Numbered from the stretch's first letter, positions 11,780-24,497 are shown. The stretch: DNA of 64,000 nucleotides from Leucaena leucocephala (GCA_037074615.1 CM073557.1:16648501-16712500), one strand, 5' to 3'. Notes: a model not told the origin generated them from the sequence alone. Numbers and translations are program-made.

Positions 11780-13044
11780 GAAAAAGAAGGGGTCTCACAA
11801 ATCGAATCATCATCGTCAACAACCATTTTTCCTTGGAGAGTGACATAACATCTTTTATTTGCCAGATTGGTGATATATAATACTTACTTTGCTTGGTTTG
11901 CCATAATGAAAGGCTCATCCCTAAAAACTTGTACTATTCAAATTAACCAGTATAAATCCTAACTGATCCACTATAACACCGTTGTTTAACATTAGCCCAC
12001 TTGCATTTGAACATGGGAATTGCAAATTTGGAGTATTCCAACTCTCAAATATCTTAAACAATGTCATAATAAGGGATGGCTGCTAATTTATGATTGTTGT
12101 CTTTTGAACTAGAGAAGTACATAGCTTCAGCTATTAACATAACACCATTATTCTACACACTACTTTTATCATATAGGGACTTCATATAAAAGGAATACCC
12201 ATTGATATCAAATGAATTCTAACATATCACATTAAATTCAGGACCATATGCTAACCATATAATTGAATTAGATACATAATCTTCATTTTTAACCTTATGT
12301 TTAAACCAATATGTAAAAGATTTATTGTGTTCTCTAATTAGCTTTTGCTTTATCATTTTATTATTTTTTTCTGGACAAGATCTTTATGAACATCTATATA
12401 GTCTTGAACTTCATCAATGTTATTCAAGATGTGTAAATGTATTTGCTGTAATTCATTATGATTAACACTCTGCATCGATATTCCGCGTTGACCCCTGTTT
12501 GGCACAGGGTTTAGGGAGACTGGTAAGTCTTACTTTAGACAGGTAGTATTGATAAAAATCCATAGCTTCTTCAAAAACATACTTTTGAATAGTTGATACC
12601 TCAGGCCGATGTGGATTTTTTATATACCCTTTAAGGATTTTTATGTATCTTTCAAATGGGTACATCTATCATAAGCATACAGGGCCACACAGTTTTATCT
12701 CTTGCACTAGATGAACGATGAGGTGTACCATGATTTCAAAAAAGCTAGGAAGAAACAATTTTTCAAGATGACACAAAATAACATAACCCTCGTGCTCCAA
12801 TTCATCCAACTTTTCAGTCTCAAAGACTTTGCCACATATAGCATTGAAGAAGAAGCAAAGTCGGGTTACAATGTGTCTCAAAGCATCTTGAAAGATTCTT
12901 CGAACAACCACTGGGAGTAATTGTTGCATCAAGACATGACAATCATGAGACTTTTAGCCTACTAATTTCAAATCTTTCATCGACAAAATCTTCTTAAGAT
13001 TAGATGAGAATCTAGAGGGAACTTTGATTCCTTACAAACTCTCA
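11780..13044 (-). pseudogene. CACTA TNP2-type transposase gene, 3' part (DUF4218 and DUF4216)
   Basis: Minus-strand continuation of the transposase gene at 17078-18743. After the insertion site come SLxGIKVPSRFSSNL (13042 onward), KSHDCHVLMQQLLPVVVRR and TRLCFFFNAICGKV..EKLDELE, then IMVHLIVHLVQEIKLCGPV and MYPFERYIKILKGYIKNPHRPE, the hallmark of DUF4218. Further down (about 12060-11790) a DUF4216 stretch is readable in pieces: FKCKWANV, VDQLGFILVNLN, DEPFIMANQAKQVYYI. Stops and frameshifts occur throughout, for example after LVG and within DUF4216. TNP2 is the transposase of En/Spm-type elements that binds the termini and cuts at CACTA ends. The protein is not functional here. Confidence 0.85.
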
Positions 13045-13059
13045 CACTACAAAAAAACA

Positions 13060-13420
13060 AACTTTTGATGACGACTTTTCAGTGGCGACAAAAAAAATCG
13101 TTGCTAAAAGTTGATTTTCAGCTACAACTATAATTATCGCTGCTAAAAGTAAGACTTTCAGTGGAGACTATTACTGTCGCCGCTAAAAGTGACCATATTT
13201 TGTCACCGCTAAAAGTAAGACTTTCAGCGGTGACTTTTTTTGGTCGCCGCTGAATGTCAATGATTAAAAATTTTTGGCGCCTCTTTTCAGCAGCGACAGA
13301 ATCAGTCGTCACTAAAAGTAATACTTTCTGCGGCGATAAATTTTTGTCACCACAGAAGGTATGATTCAGCGGCTACTTTTATCCCCTTCAGTGGCGACAA
13401 ACGTCACCGCTAAAAGTCTT
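13060..13420. repeat. Hairpin subterminal repeats of the nested CACTA (left arm)
   Basis: Many copies of a roughly 20-bp motif CTTTCAGCGGCGACTTTT alternating with its inverse GTCGCCGCTGAAAGT, for example about 13208-13257, where both arms face each other across a T-rich loop. Variants carry CpG-to-TpG changes (GTGGCGAC, GTCGTCAC), as expected of methylated repeats. Further copies lie at 14205-14335 and 16910-17065. In En/Spm such repeats bind TNPA. Confidence 0.85.
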
Positions 13421-14204
13421 CCCATAATTTTCCACTCCTTTTTAAGTTTTAAGCAAATATCTAATATATATATATAATTAAATTATTGAATTATGTCATG
13501 TTTAAATAATAAATAAGAAAATTTCACATGTTATTATAATAATAATAAGAGATTATGCAGATAATAATGTGATGTCTTTGAAAGAATGAGATGAAGCAGG
13601 GGTGTGTACATAAGAGAGATATTATGAACGTGTGTTAATGAGTGTGAGAGTCAGTATATGTGTGTTATAAACAATGTGAGGGAGAAGATAGGGAGGGAGA
13701 TGTGTGTGTGTGATAGAGATAAAGAGAAAGAAGTGATATCAAATACATACATATATACATTCTTAATTATTATTACATATGCCCTCTGTTACTGCATTTT
13801 ATGTAACATCTCAACTTTTATAAAAATGATTCATAAGGTATTATTGAGTTTAAGAGTCTTTTTCTAAAATTAAAAAAGTGAAATTTTAGAGAAAGAATAA
13901 AGGAAAAAATAATCATTAAAAATATTTTTGAGTTAAGAAAAATGAAAGAAAAAATCATAAAATGAGTATTTTGGGAGTTTAAAAAATTATGAAAGAGTTT
14001 ATTTCCCCAAAAGAGATCCAAATGATTTAATAGTTATTTTTCGAGAATTACATGCCTATTTTCTTAGAAAATTTAAGAAAAATAGTTAGAAATTATCATT
14101 TTCCTAAAAACATTTTCAAAAAATCTTTAATAAATTGAAGAAGCTATTAGGGAAAAAATATCATTATTTTATTAAATGGATTATTTTTTAAAAATTATTT
14201 AATA
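13421..14204. other. AT-rich filler between repeat blocks of the nested CACTA
   Basis: No gene. It holds a GT-rich, partly repetitive tract around 13590-13720 and A-rich sequence. Because subterminal repeats resume at 14205, this part may itself be an insertion, but no ends or duplication were recognised. Confidence 0.4.
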
Positions 14205-14429
14205 AAAAGAAGACTTTTAGCTGCAACTTTTTTAGTCATCGCTGAAAGTAGACCTTCAGCGGCGACTTTTATTATTGCCGCTAAAAATAGACTTTCAGTG
14301 GCGCCTTTTTTTTGTCGCCACTGAAAGTCAAATTATTTTGCCATCCCGCCCTAAATAAACTGCGCGCACTTTTTTTTTTCTTTTAACGCCATCTACCTCA
14401 CGTGACACTCCCTCACTTAAACACCTTCA

Positions 14430-16740
14430 GCCATTCCTCGATACTCATTCTCATTCTTAGCCGACCCTAAGAAAGTGAGAGTAATGAGAGTGAGAGCAAG
14501 AAAGATGAAGATCAATGAGGTCATCAGTGAAGGCAACTGAACCGGGAGATGTTGCTTGTAATCGGCGATTCTAGCTTAGGTGAGTCTCCCTTATCTCCTT
14601 CCACTCTTTTCTCTTTCGATCTATGAGTTTCTAAGGTGATTTCACTGAGTGAAAGTTAGGGTTTTGAGAGGAAGTTGTAGATTAAGTGAAGTAAAGTAAA
14701 TTTTCAAGATTTTTGTTGCTAAATCCAGAATAAAATCTTGGGTTTTGGTTTATGGTGTATCTTCTCTGTTGCTGTGTGTTGGGTATGATTTGGCTGATTA
14801 AAATCAGATTTAAGTAAGGAAACATATCGATTTGGTGTATAAAAACAAAGATTTAAGCTTACTAACTTGAAACCTAGTCAAAAAGTGAAGCTTACTTGTT
14901 AGATGTTCTTTCTCTATTTTGGGATTATATTATGAAAACAGAGGCTTGCTGATTGTGTTGAGGAGTTTTAGATCCTTTAAAATTTGAGATTTAGTGGGAG
15001 CACGAAATAATGATTGAGTTATGAGTTTGTTTTCTTCCTCTGTTTGGACAATCCAATGAGCCAGTGAAGAAATATTTTTGCGTAGTTACATAAAGGAAAA
15101 GAAAAGGTGATTGAAAAGATTCAAAATTATGGAATGTGGCTGTTGTATGTGGGGATCCTTCTCATATATGGTTTTGTGGGGTATGCATAGTTTTTCCTTA
15201 TTCCTCTATTTCGGTGATGCGTGCGTGTGATTAAGATTTTTATTGGAAAGGTATATATGCATAGTTGTTGTGGTTTAGTTTGGTTATTTAATAGGAGGGT
15301 TATAGCTGCAATGTATAAACTTGGGGCTGTAGTTTTAATAGGAATAATTCTATAGCTGGTTAAATTGAATGCACATTGGGTATTAGACAAAATGCTCTAA
15401 AGGAAAGAATACTTATTTAGATAAATGTTTCTATAGTGTTTTGGCTGGTATGAATTTAGATCCTATTTTGGATTGACTATGATTTAAATCTTACTTAAAG
15501 ATAAATTTAGAAACTTTATAACTTCATAAGTTTGCTGTGTTTAGGTTAGCATTATGATGTCTATGTGGTGTTTGGTTGTGTTCTTTGAATGAATCTTCCT
15601 AAGAGCATCTTTTCAAAGGAATGCTTTGTACCTCTAAATGATGGAGTTTGTTGGGTTCTGTACAGAGTTTTCATTATTATAGCCCAAGTTCTTGGCATAT
15701 GACGTGTTTGTTCTATTCTAGGAAAGTTTTATGTATGTTTACTCATTCCTATTTTATTAATTGATTCCATTGTTATCTCTAAACAGGCTTGAGGGAATTT
15801 AGTGGTTGAAAATTCCTGTGCTTATTTAATATCTACAATATTGAGTACTGAAATATAAGCTTGTCATATACAGTTGTTAAATTTTATTTTTTTTTAAAAA
15901 ATGTTTTTATGTTTTGTACTTGATATATATGGAATCAATGTAAAAATTACTCATGTTTCTTCTTATTCTTACCTTGAATAGATGTTGGCAGCGTCTGTAA
16001 AGTTGCTGATGCCTCGGAAGTACCATCAGATGATAATTCTTGTAGACTAAACTTTTCAGCTGCAGGTTTTGAAATCAGTATAATATTGCTATAATCCATA
16101 AAAGTTTTCACAATCTAGGAAAAAAATAATTACTGTCAATTGATCTGCTGCTGTTGCTTTAAACTGTAGGATTTCTATATATTTGTGTGGCTTTATATTA
16201 GAATATGCCCTACATATAGAAGTACTTATGATCCAAGGCACAACAATGAATATTAAACAATTAATTACATGATTAATTAATTAGACAAAAAGTCCTCACC
16301 AATAATCCAATTTGTTCAAAGTATAAACGCACCAGAAACTTTGATTTTCTGTATCATGTATAGGATTCATCACTATTGTTTTGTTATGTTTTTCATGCTT
16401 CTTTTATTGAAGAAGTGACACCATTTTCATATAGCATTATTATTGCATGATAGTCTATGTTCTCAATGGCTTGAAATTGTTTCTATAAGCTCTTGTAATT
16501 TTGCTGGGCCTCCTGAAATTTTGAATGATGTTGAAGTTGTGGAAGATGCTGCAAAAGAAGTTGAAGAAGATAAAGATGATGATGATGAGGAGGAAGTAGA
16601 ACAATTTGAAGAAGTAAAACTAGCAAACAACTAAGATGTAGTCAAAGTAAAGGATAATGAAGTTGAAGCTAAAAAGCCCCCTCAAATTATTGGAGTTCAA
16701 TTGTTAAAAGATTCTGATCAATATTTTTATTTTATTTTTA
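14430..16740 (+). pseudogene. Gene-like segment carried inside the nested CACTA
   Basis: Not recognised. A possible first exon ends near 14579 (..TAGCTTAG before GTGAGTCT, a good donor). A long intron would follow, with an exon at 15982-16065 between TTGAATAG and GTTTTG. That exon is open in one frame only (VGSVCKVADASEVPSDD..). A later segment at about 16495-16735 reads FAGPPEILNDVEVVEDA, then a D/E-rich run (KEVEEDKDDDDEEEVEQ), LANN and a stop, and resumes with KPPQIIGVQLLKDSD. The acidic stretch is low complexity. GC-rich leader and intron signals contrast with the AT-rich surroundings. It is probably a captured and decayed host gene fragment; which gene is unknown, and coding by the element itself is the alternative. 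Confidence 0.4.
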
Positions 16741-17077
16741 AATATGTCTTATTAATTGATGTAGTATAATATTTGAAAGGATGATGTAAATTATTCATTA
16801 ATGTTATTAAATTTTAGTTATTTAGTTATTTATTATTTTATTTATATATTTATAAGCCTATTACAAGTTTTTATTTAAAAAAAATTAGAAAAAAGAATTT
16901 AAAAGCAATTATTGACTTTCAGCGGTGACATTTGTCGCCACTGATTGTTAACATTCAGCGACAACTTTTAAAAGTTGCCGCTAATAGTTATATGCGACAG
17001 TCTTATAGGCGGCGACTTAGCAGCGATAAAAAGTCATCGCTAAAGGGTCGCCGCTGAAAGTCAATTTTTTTGTAGTG

Positions 17078-18743
17078 CCAAAAATACTTCTTCTCTCATA
17101 ATTTGACAAAATATTAATATCTTTAACACAATAACTCCCCTTACTATCTAGCCTGGGATATAAATCCTCACGTATTCCTATTTCTTGCAAATCTAATTTT
17201 GCCTTCAAAACATCTTTGGAACTACCATGTATGTTGAGAAGTGTTCCAATAATACTATCACACACATTTTTCCATATATTTTTCTCACTTCTTTTAGTAG
17301 TCTTACCGAAAGTAATGTTGACATCTTTCACCTTTTTATAAACTTGTTCTCTAGTCAATAGCTCTGGAGCATTTTCAAAATCTTGGTTGCCAAATTTTTT
17401 CTTCTTCAATCGATGGTATAGGTGGCCTTGTCTTATAAATCTCTTATAACCTAGGTAGACTGTATTTTTTTCATGATAAAGTTGATAGTAGCAAGTCCCT
17501 TCCTCACAAATCGGACATGCTTTATGGCCATTAACACTACACTCTGACAAAGTTTTATATGCAGGAAAGTCATTAATTGTATAAAAGATCATTGACCTCA
17601 TATTAAAGACATCATTCTTAATCGCATAAAAAACATCCACACGTTCCCATAGCTTCTTCAAATCTTCGATCAAGGTGTCTATGTCATTTCCCGGTTGTTT
17701 TGGTCCTGAGATCAATATAGACAATATTACATACTTGCATTTTATACACAATAAGGGAGATAGGTTGTAAATCATCAAGAGGACAAACCATGAACTATGT
17801 ATACCACTAAAGCTACCATAAGGGTTCATGCCACTGTACTAAGTCAAAACCTTAGGTTTCATGGTTCATTGCCAAACTCGGGAAATAAGTAATCAATCTT
17901 TTTTTATTGTAAACAATCATCCGTATGACAAAGATTTCCATCACAAATCCTTTTAGTTGCATGCCATAATATTTTTTTTGCATAATCTTCATTAACAAAA
18001 AGCCATTTAAATCTTGGTATAATTGGAAGATACCATAACACCTTTGTAGGAGATTTCTTTGATATGTACATTGGTGTCTTACATATTGGACACTTCTCCA
18101 CAACTTTAAAATCTTTCATATACAATATGTAATCATTTAGGCATGCATGAATCTTTCTATACTGCATGCCTAAATGACATATTATTTTCTTAGCATTATA
18201 GTAGCGTTTGTATAACACATTTTCTTCTGGAAACATGTCTTACAACAACTCAAGCAATTATGAAAAACCTCTATCACTCTACCCGTGCTGTACTTTCACA
18301 CTTACCAATCTCAATACTGCATTCAACATGTCGTATTTTCTGCACCCTGAGTATAGAGATTTTTCTGTGTCATTGCACATATTACCATATGCATATAACC
18401 GCATAAAAGCATATTCTCCAACATTACAAATCATGTCCTCTACCTGATCATTAGTATCCATGTCATCATCAAAGGTCTATTCTAACTATTTATATGCACT
18501 CAACCTTTCCACATTTTCACAATGACATACCCATAATGTGTAACTCTTGGAAAACCCCTCACAAACTATATGAGTGTACATATCTGCAGGACTTTGTTTC
18601 CTCTCATTCAAACAACTCACACAAGGATAATAAAACCTTCCATTGTCATCATCACCATTTTGTTTAGCAAAATTCAAAAACTCTTTCACCCCTTCAGCAT
18701 ACTCAACATTTGTTTGTTTAGTATTTATCCAATTGTGATCCAT
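17078..18743 (-). pseudogene. CACTA TNP2-type transposase gene, 5' part
   Basis: Starts at ATG 18741-18743 with a transposase-associated N-terminal domain (MDHNWINTKQTNVEYAEGV.., CVSCLN, HIVCEGF, YTLWVCH). Next come SLYSGCRKYDMLNAVLRL (about 18370-18290), MFPEENVLYKRYYNAKKIICHLG, IHACLNDYILY, CPICKTPMY and KVLWYLPIIPRFKWLF. Then GMNPYGSFSGIHSSWFVLLM, ILISGPKQPGNDIDTLIEDL, FYTINDFPAYKTLS and CPICEEGT are readable. These are consecutive TNP2 signatures. Frameshifts near 18240, 17900 and 17830 and several stops break it. The exon runs to ILSNYERRSIFG, where the nested CACTA (13045-17077) is inserted, and continues at 13044. The upstream (high-coordinate) terminus of the host element was not found. 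Confidence 0.88.
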
Positions 18744-19634
18744 ATGTGTGGAAGACTAAAAAATTAGAAAAATAGAAAACAAGAAAACCTAGTTTACAGC
18801 TAATTATGGGAGAGAACATATCACACACAAGTGGAAGAACTCACCAATTGAAACAAGTAAATGGCAGTAATGAATCCAACAAATAACAGCAAAAGCTACC
18901 GCCAATAGCGCATACATTTTTAGTTCTCAAGACAAGGAGTTCAAAACAAAACAAAACAAAACTATGGTTTGGTTCAGAAGCACTTTTGGACATTTGATGG
19001 TTGTTTGGGTGCTTTTGGAGATGCAAACCAAATAAGCACATAATGTTCAACAATCTAAGTGAGAGGGTCAGTTTGATTTAGCTTATGGAGAAAAGTTTTT
19101 GGAGAAACATGATTTGGGAGAATAGCTTTTGAAAAAAAATGTTATTCTAAAGAAATAAATGTTTAGATAATTCTTATTATAATATTTTTTATAAGTAAAT
19201 TACTAAGAAGTGTATAAGGTAAAACGATAAATAAAAAAATAGGGTAAGGTAGTTATTACACAGTCTAAAAGTACTTTTACCCACTCAAAAATTAGTTCCA
19301 CAAATTTATTAAAAACTATAGTTTTGGACTCTTAAAACTATTGTTTAGTTTAGAAGTATTTCTGTAAATTTTCTATAAGGGCACATAAAGAGTTGAAAAT
19401 TCATGCTTCCGAATGACATATATAAACAGTTTCTTATTTGTATGATGAAAGAAAACCATTCTTGTATTTTGTAATATTATGAGAGCTTTCGCTACCTACC
19501 TAATTAGAGTTAATTAAGACAAATGATGTTTATTAGTTGTCTTTGTAGGCCGGCTGCCTGTGTTATTTTAGTGTGAGTTATTTGAATTCAGCCTTGTACG
19601 TAAAGCATTGGCAGACTATATCCTCATCAAAAGT
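18744..19634. other. Non-coding interval, MITE-like
   Basis: No gene. It would hold the 5' flank of the TNP2 gene. Segments such as GGTTTGGTTCAGAAGCACTTTTGG and 19060-19400 (GCTTATGG.GAAAAG..TTTGGAG) resemble the MITE at 55050-55541, but inverted ends were not resolved. Confidence 0.35.
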
Positions 19635-19644
19635 ATTTGATGTA

Positions 19645-19792
19645 ACCCACGGGTTTAGATAGTGTAATGGATTAATTTCTCTTATCATGACTGATTAGAG
19701 TTTGAATCTCTACTAAAAAATATGTTAATACTTAGAGTTCGATAATATTTCTTTCAACAAGAATATACATATCCTTGGTAAAAAAACAAATG
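19645..19792 (+). mobile_element. tRNA-derived SINE
   Basis: 148-bp body flanked by a perfect 10-bp direct repeat ATTTGATGTA (19635-19644 and 19793-19802). The head carries a polymerase III A-box-like TAGTGTAATGG and, about 35 bp on, a B-box-like GAGTTTGAATCTC. The tail is A-rich (TTGGTAAAAAAACAAATG). This combination is diagnostic of a SINE moved by LINE machinery. Confidence 0.82.
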
Positions 19793-19802
19793 ATTTGATG
19801 TA

Positions 19803-21313
19803 GACTATGATATGAAATATAGATAATATTTATATACTCTTTTTTATTTTAAATATATGAGTTAATTAAAAGATTTATTTTGATTCTAAATATTTTGATA
19901 TATATTAATTAATTTCATCTCTTAAATTTATAATTTTTTAAACTATTCATATTAATTGTATACATTAAATAGTTTTTAACAAATATAATTTTAATATAAA
20001 TAATTAAAAAGATATTTTAACAAAATTTAGGAATAACTAATTAGTGAGTATAATTTTAAAGGGTCAATGCGGTAGTTGCGGTGAAATTGTTTGACAATTT
20101 CTGCATTCATAATTAAAAAATTGTTATTGAATTGACTTGAACAGTGTTTCAAATTATTACACATGGTTATAATTATGTATAATACCCCTGTACAATTGAT
20201 ATTGATATATTTAATTAATTTAATTATATTAAAAAAATTAATTTAGTTAGTTAATATAATATTTTTAAAATATTTTAATTATATTTTATAATTTTTTTTC
20301 TTTATTTTTTTATTTGATTATTATTAGAGAAGTACTAATATGAATAATTTAAGAAAAAATCGATAAATATAAGAAATAAATCGTATATTTAAAATTAAAA
20401 TTAATTTAAAATTAAAATTAACTCATTAGTTATGTCATGTAAAGTACAAGAAGATTATAAGATAATGTGATCTAAACTTGAGACTTTAATTAGCATTTCT
20501 AGTAAATACCTTGACTTCTGTAATTAATTATTCTCTATTTTTTGAAAAAAAATAAAAAAATACTACATGAATTTTACAATTATAAATCAATTTGTTTATT
20601 ACACTGAGCTATTGATTACTATCATAAATTAAATAATAAAATATTTTTATAGTAATTTATGATTTTAAAATTTAAGTGGTATTTTTAAGATTTTTTTAAT
20701 TTATTATTATTATTATTGAACAAAAATATGAGTTGATTGGAATGTTTATGGATAATAACGGAGAATAAGTTATAACAAAAAAGTATTTGTTTAGTTTTTG
20801 ACACCGACGGTTTACCTGTAAGATTCTTCGTATTGACTTCCAAAATATCAATAATATATTGACTTCCAAAAATCAATAATATAACTTTCAGTATCAATTA
20901 CTTTTTTTTTCTAATTTTCCCCTGGTAGATGCATACATGCATTGGCATGCATCCATACATACGTTTGTGTCTATATATATATATATATCATATTCACATT
21001 ATGATTTATATTTTTTTTTTGGTACAAAAATTTTTAGAAAGGAGTTGGGTTCACCCACGATCCAAGGGCAAGGCAAAGTCTCTATTTCTCTTAGGCAATA
21101 CCAATGTCAGGCAGGGCGAGCCGTCTATTACCCTCAGGCGTAAACCTAAGCACACAAGAGCTAGGATGCCTCTCCAAGTGCTGCGACTAGAACCACAATA
21201 AAGTGGTACTCTCCAGAGTTTAAACACACTCTAAATAGTAATATGTCTCACCCTTTTGCCAGCTGAACTCACAGACGATACCATTATGATTTGTATTTAA
21301 TACTATGTCTGGT
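19803..21313. other. AT-rich interval without a gene
   Basis: Contains MITE-like blocks at about 19840-20050 and 20170-20420 related to those at 6.2-7.0 kb. A more GC-balanced stretch at about 21010-21260 (AAGGAGTTGGGTTCACCC..) is open for 90 codons but resembles no family I know. It lies just outside the copia element. Confidence 0.35.
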
Positions 21314-21505
21314 TGTTAGAAGTATTAAGACTTTGGGCTCAGCCCATTATGTTCTGTGTAACAAATGGGCTTTTATAATGTGTTATTGGATTGATTTCTT
21401 TTGTATATATATGTAAGACTTACTATTAGATTATGTGTAGTTTTGTATTTTAATGAATTCCAGGTAATATAATTGTTATTTTTCTTCTCTCTGCGTGGAT
21501 CAATA
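21314..21505 (+). repeat. 5' LTR of the copia element
   Basis: Starts TGTTAGAAGTATTAAG and ends GGATCAATA (expected CA, now TA). It aligns with 26608-26797 almost end to end, sharing GGGCTCAGCCCAT, AATGGGCTTTTATAATG and GTAAGACTTACTATTAG. The primer-binding site begins at the next base. Confidence 0.9.
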
Positions 21506-21895
21506 TGGTATCAGAGCAGTCAAGATTGGAAAAATTTGTTAAGAATAAGGCCCAAAATAAGAAAGCCCAAAATAGACCACCTAGACCTAACTGGAAAGGA
21601 AAGAACAGTAGAGACTTGTATTAGAAAGGCAAGAACAGCAGAGACTCGTATAGAATAAATAGTCTTTGGAGTCGCAACAACAACAAAACCAAGAAGAAAG
21701 GTTCACCGAGTCGCAAAGAGAAGAAGTCGACATTCAAAGATCATGGACAGTAACACTAAACAACTCCGATCGAGGGTCCTATGTGATGAAGAAGCACGAA
21801 ACAAATTGGGGAGACACGATTCGACTCAATGGAGTGAACCAATCGGCTTCTGTAATTCAACAAAGTAGCACCGCTAACCGATAAGTTGGACGTGG

Positions 21896-22644
21896 ATGAC
21901 TACTAAGAAAGAATCAGACGATCTCTCCGTTGATAAGTTGACCGTCACTCACCCCTTATTCCTTCATCCATCAGAAACTCAGAGGGTGACTATTATCCAA
22001 CACACACTGACCGGAAGCGATAATTACATAGTATGGTCTCGTGCGATACATATAACTTTAGGAGGTAAAAGCAAATTAGGCTTCATTGATAGTTCTTGCA
22101 CTAATGAGTCTCAAGACGAATCTCTCCATGAATAGTGGAAATAGTGTAACACAGTTGTTCTCTCCTGGATCCTAAATTCAATCTCTAAAGAGTTAGCAAG
22201 TAGTGTGATTTTCCATCAAGATGCTCATTTAGTGTGGACATACCTTAAGGAGAGGTTTGACAAGGTTACAGATCACGAATATTTTTCCTCCATCAGGAAA
22301 TTGGGAATCTTCGTCAAGATTCCCTCACTGTTTCAGCATATTACTCCAAATTAAAGGAATTATGGGAAGAACAAAGGATGTTATTCCCTATCCCATCTTG
22401 CAAGTGCGAGACTTCTAAGATGTATTCTAACATGATGCAACAACACAAATTGCTCCAGTTTCTTCTAGTATTGAATGGAGGCTTTGGGATAGCAAGGAGT
22501 CAAATCTTGATGATGAACCCACTTCCCACTGTGAATCAAGCATTTGCTAAGATAAATGAGAATGAGGCACAAAAATCGTTTGTTGGCTCATCCAGAAGTG
22601 GTCCTATTGAAGGAATTGCAATGAGTACTAGAGGAAGGGGTTAA
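21896..22644 (+). pseudogene. copia gag remnant
   Basis: Reads LTGSDNYIVWSRAIHITLGGKSKLGFIDS, the N-terminal gag signature of plant copia elements (quoted in part: DNYIVWSRAI, KSKLGFID). After stops at about 22133 it resumes with VVLSWILNSISKEL, VWTYLKERFDKV, then MLFPIPSCKCETSKMYSN and LVLNGGFGIARSQILMMNPLP. It ends in a glycine and arginine-rich tail (MSTRGRG). Gag forms the virus-like particle. At least two stops and one shift make it non-functional. Confidence 0.82.
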
Positions 22645-22799
22645 GGGAGTGGAGGTCGAGGTACAACAATAACTCCAACCTTTACCAGGGAACAATACGA
22701 CATGCTCTTAGACATTCTGAAGAGAGATTCTGTGACTACAGTGCATGCTTTAATTGGTACTGCAACAGGTTTGATCAATCACATTAATCACAAAGGCAC

Positions 22800-24490
22800 A
22801 CACACTACATGAGTAATAGACTCAAGAGCCACTACTCACATGATAGGAGATCTATGACTTTTTCATAACTACAAGAAAAATGACGATTTTATTAAAACTA
22901 TTCAAATCCCAAATGGAGAAAGAATAAATGTCACTCACATAGGTAGTATTAGGATAAATAATGATATCATACTCACCAATGTCTTATATGCTGCATAATT
23001 GAAATTTAAACTAATCTCAGTTCCTAAACTGACTAGAGAACAACATTGCATGGTATCATTTTTTTCTTATCACTGCATTATACAGGGCCTTCAGGATGGG
23101 AAAGTGAAGGTGACTGGTAGACTCATAGAGGACCTTTACATATTGAAATTGAAATAAAATCATGATATTCTTAATTTTACTAGCCATGATCCACAAGATT
23201 TACAAAAAACAACTGACACGTGGTTGCTACATAATAGACTAGGACATACACCTATGCCTATATTAAGGCACTTACACATTGTAATTGATAAAGATATATC
23301 ATCAAATAAAGTTCATGATACTTGCATTCAATCAACAAACAAGACTTCCTTCATTTGAGTTAATTCATATAGATGTGTGGGGACCATATAGAACATCCAC
23401 GTATCAATGTCAACAATATTTCCTTACAATAGTTGACATTATTCTAGACTTGTATGGATTTTCCTAATGAAATCTAAATCTAAAACTATCTTTACATTAA
23501 GAACTTTATTGAGTATATTCTAAATAAATTCTTAGTTAGAATTAAAAGAGTAAGAAGTGATAACGGAATAGAGTTCCTTAATAGTCAACTCATGCAATAA
23601 TTTGGGGAGAAGGGAATTTTACATGAAACTACATGTCTATATACTCCCCAACAACAGAACGGGGTAGTTGAGAGGAAACATAGGACCTTATTGCAGATAT
23701 CTAGAAGCCTAATCATACAATCTGGAATTCCAATTGAATATTGGGAGAGCGTGTAAAAATGGCAGTCCACTTGATCAATAGAACCTCGTCTAAGATCCTA
23801 GGATATAAGATACCTTAGGAGAGGGTTTATAGGGAGAAACCAGAATATGGAAATCTAAGGGTCTTTGGTTCTTTAGCTTATGCCACAAATTTAAGGGTTG
23901 CTGACAAATTCTTTCCTAGAGCTATACCATGTGTCTTCTTAGGCTAACCAAACAACTAGAAGGGTTTTCTGCTACTGGATTTAAAAACTGGAGAGATTTT
24001 AGTAAGTAGGCATGTTACATTTTGTGAAGAAAAAATCCCATTCAGCGAATGATAATGCATCGATCAAGGGGGAGTGGTGAAAGACCCTTTCCCAAGTTCT
24101 TATATTTTTTATCCCATAGAAATCTCCTTGGACAAATCAAATGAACCAACAGATACACATAATAAGGAGAATGATTACACAAATAAGAACAGTGCATAAA
24201 TAATGAGGAATTTGACATAACAGGAGAACCTAGTAATATATCACAAAGGGAAAGGAGACCACCTATATGTGCAAATGATTATCTCTACAATCTGATTGCT
24301 TCTATAGGTGTAGCACCTTACATAATAAAAGTAAATGTTTATATCCTATTGACAATTGTGTCTCCTACTCTAATATTTCTGCATCATATATGTGTTACGT
24401 ATCTCGGATAGATTTTGTTGTTGAACCCAAAACATATGAGGAAGCAATACAAGATCCTAAGTGGGTTGAAGCTGTGGGACTAGAAATAAA
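22800..24490 (+). pseudogene. copia protease and integrase remnants
   Basis: The protease active-site region reads VIDSRATTHM, where family members have DSGA; the change of Gly to Arg would disable it. Then follows TNVLYAA, a pre-integrase stretch WLLHNRLGHTPMPILRHL, and an integrase core start FELIHIDVWGPYRTSTY with the D of the catalytic triad. VRSDNGIEF (about 23552) and PQQNGVVERKHR (about 23650) follow in other frames. Stops occur in every domain. Confidence 0.8.
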
Positions 24491-24497
24491 AGCCTTA

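Larger units (their letters stand above)
13045..17077. mobile_element. Non-autonomous CACTA element nested in the TNP2 gene
   Basis: Termini are CACTACAAAAAAAC (13045) and, inverted, CACTACAAAAAAATTGAC (17077). Flanking triplets are TCA and CCA, a 3-bp duplication with one mismatch. Removing the 4033-bp element joins RRSIFG to SLxGIKVPS in one TNP2 frame. Subterminal arrays of a GCGGCGACTTTT...GTCGCCGCTGAAAGT type fill 13060-13420, 14205-14335 and 16910-17065. There is no transposase inside. The middle carries gene-like sequence with exon-intron structure (14430-16740), which suggests a captured host gene fragment. Confidence 0.88.

Noticed and set aside
20929..21201. 90-codon frame upstream of the copia element
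   Set aside because: Begins in a microsatellite-like TATA run and overlaps another frame; no family resemblance.
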